The notes beneath the pieces are model-generated. The model worked only from the letters and a program-made list of their open reading frames with translations, made no database searches and was not told the DNA's origin. A DNA stretch of 64,000 nt from Isoetes taiwanensis (taxonomy: Eukaryota > Streptophyta > Lycopodiopsida > Isoetales > Isoetaceae). The position numbers were made by a program, and so were the translations under genes. Every line of letters starts with the position of its first letter. Within the stretch, counting starts at the first letter, position 1. The stretch is taken from positions 12,984,143 to 13,048,142 of the forward strand of contig JAJEKV010000006.1 in NCBI GenBank assembly GCA_021234155.1, in the 5' to 3' direction. Below, piece by piece: positions 10,911-19,923 of the stretch.

Positions 10911-11328
10911 ATTGCTGCTCGTGCACCCTAAGGATCATAGAGCTACTGCAAGTATTGTCTCCATTTCTCGAATGTGACATTTCCTGCAGTCCGTACTGGC
11001 TTTCTGAGCACCCTTTGCTAGAAGATCCTAGGATGACAGTCCAGATTTTCCTTTGATGCCCTGCGATATGCTTGGCTTTCTTACCCTTGAGGGAAGTGCA
11101 GCATTGTCCATCGCGTGTGGGCATAGAGCAGGATCTATGACCCTGAGGAGCCAGCATTTGCATTTCTTACAGTCAGCATCAAACCACTAGTTATGTAGAA
11201 AGATTGTAGTCCCAGAGATCCGTCACCGCCAGCTTCTCCCGAAGCATCTTTCTGCAGCAGTCCCAAGCATATCAATCAATTGGCTCATCTATTACTCTAG
11301 CATAGGGAACTGCAAAATTCCTATCAAG

Positions 11329-12216
11329 TCATCTGCGAGCATCCAGGCGTAAGCCTTTGGATGTTTGTAATCCATTCGCAGCTAAGGCATGCGAGGCACT
11401 GCCATATAGAGGGTCGACTCGAACAGTATGCCAAGCCAGCTTTAGGTAAATTGGCAGGTGGTCTGAGTCGACCTCCTCATCTCTGTTGTTTCTTCCCACC
11501 TGGAAGTGATTGACCACATGCATACCCTGCTCAGCCACTAACATATAATCCACCACACTGGATTTGCCAACCTAGTTCTCCTGCCTACAAGTGCACTTGC
11601 ATGAGGACGGCCACTATGTCAGTCCATTGCAACACTACCAAAAAGCAATTACCCACCATAGCGCGTGACCTGACTATCATCTGATGCTCCGGTGGCTAAG
11701 CCACTTTTGTAGGGCGCATGTGTAATACATCGTCAGTCGAGGCACCAAATTTCATGGGTTATTTCACCGTCGTGCATACATTGAAGTGTCCAAGAAGTAT
11801 GACACTGCCCAACTGCTTGTGCTGCTGTATGTCATCATATAGATCGATAAAGGAGTTTAGCCTATCCACATCCATATGGGTATGATAAAAGTTGATTTCT
11901 GCATGTGGGAAGTAGCAAGCCACCATAAAGAGACGGTTCCTATGACAATTTTGCATCCGCACCCATAGGTACAAGTTGTGTATGTCTGTATTGTGTAGGG
12001 AGATTGACTGCACCAAGGCAACCCCCTCGTATCCTTGCATTCTTGTGCACTTATTGAAGACTGAGTAATGCGGGTAGCCTGGTAGGTTAGGTAGCCTGTG
12101 CCCTGCATGCTCTATGTCTCTATGTGGAAGATGAGATCCATATCTGCAGCAATAGAGTTGAGATTATCTCCCTTCTTCCATGGAAAATCCTTATAGTTCC
12201 AGGAAATCATCCGGAG
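11329..12216 (-). mobile_element. LINE AP-type endonuclease domain (decayed)
   Basis: Minus-strand reading gives the usual order of APE-endonuclease landmarks. An N-terminal ISWNYKDF appears near 12205 (the Ser-Trp-Asn motif), VILLGHFN near 11790 (family Leu-Gly-Asp-Phe-Asn, here with Asp changed to His), and DSDHLPIYLKL near 11465 (the catalytic Ser-Asp-His). The domain nicks target DNA to prime reverse transcription. The Asp-to-His change in GDFN and several stops and frame changes indicate loss of function. It lies just upstream of the RT blocks, as expected for ORF2. Confidence 0.75.
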
Positions 12217-12559
12217 GCACAATTGTTATTTCCTGGTGGCAGATGCAAATTCGGATTTAGTTGTGGCAGCAAAGTGATGCAGCAAGAGCGGGAGCATCGT
12301 GCGGTGCACTGATAGTGGCAGGTGAGACATCCAAAACAGGATGTGGAGCTAGAGTGGGCAGAGTGGACATAGAGCAAAAGGTGGCAAGAGCAGACGCAGC
12401 ATGCGACACATTGCTGTGGCAGATGAGACTGCCTAAGGAGGACGTGGAGCTGGAGTGGGCGGAATAGAAGCATGATCAAGAGCGGCAGAAGCTTTGGCAA
12501 AAGGACCTCGAAGGTTCGCAGCAGCATTTGGTGGTTGGAAGATTGGCATCTTGCCTCTG

Positions 12560-13500
12560 ATCAGTCCTGCAACTCTCCCTTGGCAGCGGATGCTCTTAAC
12601 CTGGGCCAACTCATGCCTATGGAACTCCTATTGCACTAGATTGAGATCTCGGTCAACATACAGGGATGTCTCCTTCAACTGCTTGCTCTAGTGCAAACTA
12701 CAACCATGAATGTGATAATACGTTGGTGCCCGGGGTATTGAACACCATGGCGTCTTGCTCTAACAATGTGTATAGGCGCATAGAACATCATACGGATAAT
12801 GACCAGCATCTGGAGGCACGTTCAATGCAGTTCTCCCTTGCTTCATCTGGCAAGCCACAAACCACCATATGATGGCTCCTCCGTCTGAGCTTCTAGAGCT
12901 CTCTGATCCTCAGGTCAACATTGACAATGTCAATAGGCACTATCTCCAGTCTGGGAGATGTGGATTGCAGTCGATGCTGACGGCATGGCGATGCGGGCCG
13001 ACATGATGCCAGTTGGGCTGAAGTCGCTTAGGCATTTGAACGTGTGCGGCTGTCGAAGTACGTAAGGGTGGCCTCCGCCTTTTAAAGCCAGGAGCTCAGC
13101 TCTTGCTAGAATGGTTTCTGCCTTGCCAACTCGTGTATGCATTGTTGTAGTTTCTCATGGGCATCTACAATGGAGGTCTTTACCTGTTGGACTACAGTTG
13201 CTCGTAGCTCCTGTACATCCAATTCTCGAGCTATGCTCCAGCTCTGTAACCAAGAGATAGCTGCAATATCCACTGCTATTGAGGTTGTCTCGCTCGTGTT
13301 GATTTTGTTCTGAAGGACTTGGTGTTGCGACTGGCTTTCTCTAGCAGTTGTTTGGACTATCTTCTAAATGGTGGTGGTCTCCTTAATCTCTGTTCGAAGG
13401 TGGATGATAGCAGCGGTCGTCTGCTGCTCAAAGCGTTTCTTGCCCTGTGCCATGGAAACTACACTGGTAGACAGGGTGTTTAGGCGGGCCTATAGTCTAG
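12560..13500 (-). mobile_element. LINE ORF1-like region: coiled coil plus RRM-like segment
   Basis: From about 13420 to 13080 the minus strand encodes a long, almost open stretch rich in Gln, Thr, Glu, Ile and Leu with coiled-coil character (for example KIVQTTARESQSQHQVLQNK). From 12880 to 12720 it reads HHMVVCGLPDEAREN and later IHIVRARRHGVQYPG. This resembles the start of the RNA-recognition-like domain of L1 ORF1 proteins (transposase_22 type), where a hydrophobic beta strand is followed by Gly-Leu/Ile-Pro-Glu. Order and position, between the 5' monomers and the endonuclease, fit ORF1. Stops are present. The family call is inference by eye. Confidence 0.5.
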
Positions 13501-14029
13501 CGAGACTCATCTTATCCTGCTGTCTTTCAAAGTGCACCAAGCGGATGCTGTCCTTTAATTATTATATGTGGGCCTCCATCCCTATCCCATGTTTGCCTTT
13601 TGAGCACCTGAGATACTAAAGACTCTATCTCTTCTGCCAGGCTTGTAATATGAGTGGTGTTATTCTCAATCATCCTCTGAATTTGTCTCCATCTTCCCTC
13701 TAATGCCTGATGCGCCGCCAGGTCTAATCAATAGTCAGGGGTTTGGCGAGCTGAGTTTGTCAATTATGCATTGGCATGAGCCTCCTTTCTCATGAAAGAG
13801 GCTTCTCCTTTACCTTTACTATCTAATCTGGGCCATTTCCGTGTTCTCCCCAGAGGTTGCCATGCAAGATGGGGTTAGGCTATGAGAGTGGCTAGGTTGA
13901 GCCCGAGCCTGGGCTTGGGCGGGGGTCTGATGGGTGTCTCCATCTAAATTGGGACCGAGGTAGGGGACGATGAGAGTTGTCATGGCTGGTGGAGGGGGAT
14001 GAGGTCAAGACAAAAATGCGGGTGTTCTA

Positions 14030-14440
14030 GATGCTTAGAATCCAAAACGGGGACCCAGAAACATCATTTGCACAACAATTTGGGTATAGGGGCAAAACCA
14101 TAGTGAGAGAGTGTAGGCAAAACAAAGGTATTGCTCAACGGGCATTGTGGATGCTTAGAATGCAAAATGGAGACTCAAAAACGTCCTTCGCACAACAATT
14201 TGGGGCATGGAGGTAAAACCTAGTGAGAGAGTGTAGGCAAGACAGTAAGTGTTGCTCGAAGAACGTTTTGGGTGATGCTTAAAATCCAAAATGGAGATTC
14301 AAAAACGTCCTTCGCACAAGAATTTGGGGTATGGAGGCAAAACCCTAGTGAGAGAGTGCAGGAAAAATCCGAACCCTAAAGAGAGAGTGACCTTAGGCGC
14401 TAGTGAGAGAGTGAGCAAGGCGCTAGCTAGTGAGAGAGAA
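14030..14440 (-). repeat. Tandem 5' monomers of the LINE
   Basis: Three units beginning GATGCTTAGAATCC start at 14030, 14150 and 14274 (periods 120 and 124 bp). Each carries an AAAAC-TC-TTCGCACAACAATTTGGGG block and ends with AGTGAGAGAGTG. A tail of further GTGAGAGAG motifs runs to about 14440. They sit upstream of ORF1 on the minus strand, where tandem promoter monomers occur in some L1 families. Promoter function is inferred from position only. Confidence 0.75.
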
Positions 14441-14450
14441 ACTAATAACA

Positions 14451-16190
14451 AAGTCTAAACCAATTATACATAACCAGGTGGCCTTCATTTTAAGGGAGTC
14501 CAGGGATATTTAATATGCAAAACTACTATCTATCTATCTAATGTAAACACTATCAATCTATTATCTATCAATCACTTTTCACGTGTGGTAGTTTGTTGTT
14601 CAGGATGTAGAAACTGGTGTTCACGTTAATAATGTTCTAAATGCTCAACTAGCTGACATCAATTTGATATTACCAGTATTCCATGTTGAGTTTGCAACCT
14701 TTTTCATTCTTCTAAAAATTTTGGATTTCATATAGTACGGAGTGCCAAATGCTTATGGCAGTATGCTTTAACGACTTTAAATAAGACTAACTTAGACTGT
14801 TTTGTATGTCCCAAATAGAAATCATATTTTCCTTGATGTGCAAATATAGTCTGCAATTCAATTATTGTACTTAGATGAATTGGAACATCAAGTTTAGTTG
14901 GACTTGATGTAGATGCATCAAATACTACTAATACCATTTTCATTATGGTAACTTACCTCAAAAGATAAATGATACCCTTCACAACATCATGCGATTCATG
15001 TCAATGAATAAGAAGATTCCGCACATTCTTGATGTTCATTATTTGATCTCTTTTGTTTCCACGTGTCAAAGTTATCTTCAACTTCTTTACCTTAATGCAA
15101 TTTACACTTGACAAAATAATGGATGGCACTTGTTACTGGTGCCCGTAAAATATAAACAGTGGAATATTGAAAAATAAATGCCCATAGTGTGTTGTATAGC
15201 CAGTTGAACATGTATTGTAGTCATCAAATATATAAAGGAAATTTGTAATGGCATGAATTTTCTTCCAAACAGTGCACTTGAATGAATATCCAACATTCCT
15301 GATCTTTTCTGCAATAGAAAAATCTCATCCCACCCCGCCCACCAAGAAAACATCTTCCAAGTCTACAACAACGGACTTCTTGCCTCAAGTATAGTGCAGG
15401 GCAATCCCGCTCTTCTTACATCAATGCTGCATTTACAGGTTAGAGAGCATATAGAGAAGGAAAAACCAAATCTATCTTGGAGTAAAAGGCAAGGCTAAAA
15501 CCATAGAAAATGGAATGTTAAAGGGAGAAAGAAATAAGCTTATAGTAAATGAAGGTCCAACGGAAAGGAGATAGCATCAGCATGGTCCAATTAACAAGGA
15601 AAGAAGGAAAAGGATAAATGAAGAATAGAAAAAACGATGGAAGGAGGTCAAGAATGGCAAGATCACTTGATGGGCCTTTGAATAAAACTATGTCGCTCGA
15701 AAAAAGAGGTTAATTTTGAAGGGTTTTTACAATTTTTAGAACCATTAGATTGGATCCTATGGTCAACATAAGGACACATCACAAAAGTATCATGGATAGG
15801 CTAGAATTGCAGCAAACCTTGTATTAGAAAAGGCAAGCCTGCTAAAGAAACAGAATAAAAAAAAATGCCCAAGAATACACCCTCAAAACAAACACTACCC
15901 TCAAATTTGCTTAAGACACACAATCTTGACGGTCAAACACAAAAAATTCACCTTGGAACAATGGGTTGCCTACCAAAGCAATCCAAAAATATGAAATATG
16001 AAATTTGGAAGGCAATCCAAAAATAGGAATAAAATGAAGTTGATGCCCCGCCATGGTTAAAACCTCTAAGCAAGTGACAAATAATATTTTAGCAGATTTA
16101 ACTACCTACTTGTCAAAACTATAACATAAGAAAATGAATCATGATCATCATGGTCAAGAAGTATAGAATATTCAAGAAATATATGTAGAT
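14451..16190. other. No gene seen
   Basis: AT-rich DNA between the LINE 5' end and the duplicated SAUR region, with a short CTAT microsatellite near 14528-14540. No frame shows a recognisable domain. Confidence 0.5.
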
Positions 16191-16257
16191 AATCTCCATT
16201 GCCATGATAAGAATTGGATTGAATTGTGCGAACCCATCACTACATGAACCTAGAGCA

Positions 16258-16606
16258 TCATGCAACATTTATCTGACAAGCTTGAGATGGTTGATCTTGA
16301 GGATAGATTAATCCCTTTTGCCAGAGATATACTACAAACACTAACAAAAGTGGAAGGCTCACAAGGAATAACAAGACCATAGAATTTCTCTTAGCTTTGT
16401 TTGAGAGGTCTTTCAAACAAAGGATGAGACAAGTAACTAACAGGGATTTTGGGTTTCCAACATAAACAGGAATGCATCCCATAGGCACGTCTATAGTAGG
16501 AGAGTGCTCCCTTGAGCAAACCTTTCTTGGGAGATAGCAAGAAGACTCTAGATTGACGAGCTAGACCTTTCCTCATAGTAGAATCGCATGATCTTGAGGT
16601 CGCCAC
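16258..16606 (-). pseudogene. SAUR pseudogene, broken tandem copy
   Basis: The sequence from about 16190 to 16930 aligns with 18834-19640, which contains the intact SAUR gene. Here the minus strand still shows pieces of SAUR: MRKGLARQSRVF near 16570, the MGCIPVYVG box near 16480 and PVSYLSHPLFERPL near 16430, but in different frames. Deletions and frameshifts also remove the Arg-Phe-Val-Ile-Pro and Glu-Glu-Glu-Phe-Gly boxes. The TATA sequence of the intact copy (TGCTATATAAGC on the minus strand) is represented here by TGCTAAGTATAAAC, so the promoter has probably decayed too. Its relation to the intact copy shows a local duplication across the ketoacyl-CoA synthase fragment. Confidence 0.85.
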
Positions 16607-17569
16607 AATAGGTCAAGGAAGAGGAGCTTGATATTTCGCAACTGGGGCAAATTTGTTTATACTTAGCAAGGAAGGCAAGAACGCCAAATCGACCACATAT
16701 GATCTGTCGCCAGACCGTGCAGTATACTGGTAGGTCCGGATTTTGTTGATTTAGGTTGAGTTTTTTAGGATATGGACGTTGCCTTCTGCTCCTCTCTTCT
16801 TCGATGCGGGGAAATCATGTTTTTGTATCTCTGAAGGATTGTCGTGTAGTTAAAATCGTTTTGGCAGCCCAAAACACGGTTTTTGGGTTGCCCCAAAGGG
16901 CAAAGCTTTGCACAAAATGACCCTTGTTTTTGTTTTTTTTTTCGGCTTTCAAACGTTGCATGCTATGGAGGTTGGGTTCCGAACGTGCTGGAATGTCCCA
17001 AAAACAGAACCAATTTTGCAAATTTCTAGGTAATTGGCAGGTTTAGTTTCCAATGTTGTGCATGGATGGTGGAAGGTCCACGGGAATGGTTGCAGGTGAA
17101 CATGTGCAGTTTCACAAGAATGGGGTTTGCTTGAAGACATTTGCCACAGGGCATTTGTCTAGACTTTCGAAATGGTCTTTTATTCTGACCTATACACGCC
17201 TTATAAGTTTTTCTGTGTATTGCTAGGTAGAAGGATCCATCCAATCAGGATGCAAGTTCATTCCAAAAGTTCATTCCAAGTTTACACACGCTGTTCCTTG
17301 CATAATGAAGGTGCACTAAGGATTGCATAGCTACTTTCAGATTTCTCGAGCTTTAAGATATTGTTGGAGTTTGGTGTATGTAGATTGAGAGCCGGCTGGT
17401 TCGTGCTTGCCTTTTAATCCTTCTGCATCGTTGCATTTCCATCTCTTAGATTTTGTATGCTTCAAGCCTATGGAGTATTTTGGTTAAAGACTCGGAGTCT
17501 ATAGTCTGGATTCTCTAGAATCCCAAAAAACTGTCCTTATAAAACTGTATGTGCCTATGATCCTCCTGC

Positions 17570-18043
17570 ATTTTTTCATGAAAGAGAGACTTAGTTTACA
17601 ATAAAACAAGTTAGGATGGTGCCATGGAAGAATTGCTATATAAAACTGGAATTCATCCTCAAAGCATTGGCATTCTCATTGTTCAGTGCAGTGGCTTTGG
17701 TTCTGTTCCTCGTTTGAGTTCCATGATTATCAACAGATTCAAGCTTGGATTACATGTTCTCTTCTATAATCTCAGGCGCATGACCTACGATGATGGAGTT
17801 ATTGCAATTGATCCCCCAAAGGATTTATTGAGAAATCAACAGATTAAGTGCAAAAGTGTAGGGTGGAATTGTTGGCTCGATTGTGTTAACAGATACCCAG
17901 TTGATTATTTTATCAAGGCTATCTTAGGAGCAAAACAGTATCTATCACAAACTCTGGAACATAGTGAGACGTTATTTAATGGTCATGCCCCGATTTCAGT
18001 TTGCATTTGTGCTGTAGTGCAGCTCCACAGGATTTATGAATAA
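17570..18043 (+). pseudogene. 3-ketoacyl-CoA synthase fragment (KCS/FAE1 family), dead
   Basis: The frame from 17624 reads MEELLYKTGIHPQSIGILIV, then RLSSMIINRFKL, VLFYNL and GVIAIDPPKDLLR. This is the N-terminal half of the FAE1/type-III-polyketide-synthase-like domain of plant very-long-chain fatty-acid elongases (family pattern: Glu-Glu-Leu-Leu-x-Lys-Thr-Gly, Ile-Gly-Ile-Leu, Ser-x-Met-Ile-x-Asn, Asp-Leu-Ala-Lys-Asp-Leu-Leu). The family's Gly-Met-Gly-Cys-Ser-Ala-Gly, which carries the catalytic cysteine, is replaced by RRMTYDDGV, so condensation activity is impossible. After about residue 70 the similarity ends. A full protein is near 450-500 residues. It lies between the two SAUR copies and is an isolated remnant. 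Confidence 0.75.
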
Positions 18044-18044
18044 T

Positions 18045-18830
18045 GTATAAATATATCAAAGTGACAACTTTAATAAATGCTGTAAACAACTCACTGTTTT
18101 GTTTTTCCAAATGTATGTATGACAATCAATTTGGTAATAATTCTGTACAACATTGCTACTACATGTCTAAACTTATTGAATTCAACGTAGTGTGATGTAT
18201 AAATTGTATCCAAAAGCCAGTGATATGTTAATGTAGAAACTTCTGCTTAGTTCACTCTTCCAATTAAACATCTATTAGATTTCAGAAACCTGCTTAAGTC
18301 AATTTCATGATGTACTCAATTCAAGACGGGATGATTCAAGGGAGCACGCTGCACAGCTGCAAGAAGTGGTGAGAGAGACTTCTCTTCTCCTCGACAAACT
18401 TACCTATTCTCTAAATCAATTGAATAAAATGCCTTTTAACATAAATCCCGCCTGATTGCCTCCAGGGCAGTCCGAAAATCACTCATGTTGCTTCTACAAA
18501 ATTCTGATCTGGGCATTAAAATCCTAACAGGACTTCAAACGTATGCTTCATAAACTTTGAAGTATCATGTGAAAATGCTTCACAGTTGGTTGCAACACTG
18601 ATAAATTTGTCCTCTGTTTTCCTAACTTGGAAGTTCTATGCATTATGGAGTTTGAACTATGGTTTGGAGGGCAATGCTTGTGGTGAGGTGCCTACATTTC
18701 CCACGCATTTAAAGGCTGTCTTCTAATCATATGCCGAGATAGCTTGTACGTTTTGTACTTGGGGTCCAATTAGAAGGTTATGTTGCGTTTTTTACTTGTA
18801 AGAGCTGATACGAGGTTAGGAAGTAGAGAA
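18045..18830. other. No gene seen
   Basis: AT-rich spacer between the ketoacyl-CoA synthase fragment and the second SAUR segment. No recognisable coding or repeat structure. Confidence 0.5.
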
Positions 18831-18910
18831 TAAATGAATAAACTCCATTGCCATAAAATTTGGATTGAAGGGTCGTGCAACTCGTCACTACATGAACAAG
18901 CATCATACAT

Positions 18911-19243
18911 TTATTTTACAAGCTTCAGGTGGTTGATCTTAACGATAGATTCACCCCTTTCGCGACAGATATTACTACAAACGCTAACAAAAGTAGAAGG
19001 TTCACAAGGAATTGCAAGAGCACCAACTTGGCAGAACCCAAATTCCTCCTCGCTTTGTTCGAGAGGCCTCTGAAACAAAGGATGAGACAAGTAACTAATA
19101 GGGATCACAAAACGTTCGAGTTCAGCTGATGTTCCAACATAAACAGGAATGCATCCCGTAGGCACAGACTGCTCCTTATGCAGCAAACCCTTTTTGGGGG
19201 AGAATCGAAAGGCTCTAGATTGATGGGCTAGACCTTTCCTCAT
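18911..19243 (-). CDS. SAUR-family auxin-responsive protein
   Basis: An intact 110-codon, intronless frame starting at the ATG at 19243. The core contains VPTGCIPVYVG, ERFVIPISYLSHPLFQRPLE, EEEFGF and GALAIPCE, the diagnostic order of the SAUR (small auxin-up RNA) domain. These small plant proteins are known to inhibit PP2C.D phosphatases and promote H+-ATPase-driven cell expansion. I chose the internal Met (MRKGLAHQ) because it gives the usual SAUR length of about 100 residues and lies about 80 bases downstream of a TATA box at 19324-19332. The frame stays open upstream to an ATG at 19471, which would add 76 residues without SAUR character and would lie upstream of the TATA box. The C-terminal extension after the Pro-Cys-Glu box is ordinary. 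It has a broken copy at 16.3-16.6 kb. Confidence 0.9.
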   Translation of the reverse strand: MRKGLAHQSRAFRFSPKKGLLHKEQSVPTGCIPVYVGTSAELERFVIPISYLSHPLFQRPLEQSEEEFGFCQVGALAIPCEPSTFVSVCSNICRERGESIVKINHLKLVK

Positions 19244-19323
19244 ATTAAAATGGCATGATCTTGAGGGCGCCAGAATGGGATCCGAGGAAGGAGAGCTTGA
19301 TATTTTGCCACTGGGCCGAAATT

Positions 19324-19332
19324 GCTTATATA
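19324..19332 (-). promoter_or_regulatory. TATA box of the SAUR gene
   Basis: Minus-strand CTATATAAG, about 80 bases upstream of the chosen SAUR start. This predicts a leader of roughly 50 bases. The corresponding place in the broken copy (near 16645-16660) no longer has this sequence. Confidence 0.65.
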
Positions 19333-19923
19333 GCAAGGACAGAAAAAACTTCCAAGTTACTTGTCTGTCGCCAGGCCGTGCAGTACTCGGGTAGGTGCGG
19401 ATTTTTGGTGATTCAGTTCCAATAAAAGGCAGCCATCTCTTTTTTCCGACCTGCTTTCTAGGATTTAACACCCGTTTGGTTCGTCTCTTCTTTGCTGCAG
19501 GGGACTCGTGCTCATATTCTTCAATTGTCCTCAGCTTTAGATATTTTTTGTGGTTAGGAGGTTTTGGGTTTTACCAATGGGCAAACTCTGGATGGAGGGG
19601 CAACGCCCCTTGGGTTGTCCTAAAGGCCAAACCTTGAATTGGGCATATGATGGTAGGGCGCACGTGCCAGCTATGACGTGGAAAAATACCATTCGCGGAT
19701 GTGTAGAAATCCAAATGCGGACGTGGAAAATGCCTTCCAAGAATTCGTAAACTGAAGTCGAAGGCTCCGGTACCAAACCACATCGACGCTCGATCAGATC
19801 AGCTGCTACTTGGATGAAGCCAAGTAACCAAATTAAACCACTGGGCTCTTTTTATTTCCTAACTATATAAAGCATGGCAAATGCCAAATCAACAAGGCAA
19901 TATGGGACCACGATTTAGCATTA

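Larger units (their letters stand above)
4284..14450 (-). mobile_element. Old L1-like LINE, minus strand, multiply interrupted
   Basis: The pieces run in the order expected for one minus-strand element: 5' monomers (14030-14440), ORF1 (about 13450-12560), endonuclease (12216-11329), RT (10900-10300 and 7560-7230), RT C-terminal and 3' UTR sequence (7230-6340 and 5712-5625), and a terminal 3' block with (AAGAT)n tail (4385-4284). Three intervals break it: about 4390-5620, 5715-6340 and 7600-10295. They are inferred by comparison with the LINE at 19.9-23.2 kb, in which the flanking blocks are contiguous. Frames are full of stops, so the copy is dead. Target-site duplications were not identified. 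Confidence 0.7.

Noticed and set aside
12207-12527. 106-codon Leu/Cys/His-rich minus-strand ORF
   Set aside because: It lies in LINE sequence between the ORF1-like region and the endonuclease in a different frame, and its composition is that of a shadow frame.
18911-19471. Longer SAUR start at 19471 (186 codons)
   Set aside because: The extra 76 residues have no SAUR character and would begin upstream of the TATA box at 19324-19332.
19537-19783. Overlapping ORFs on both strands at 19537-19783
   Set aside because: They lie in the duplicated SAUR upstream region, the strands conflict and no domain is present.
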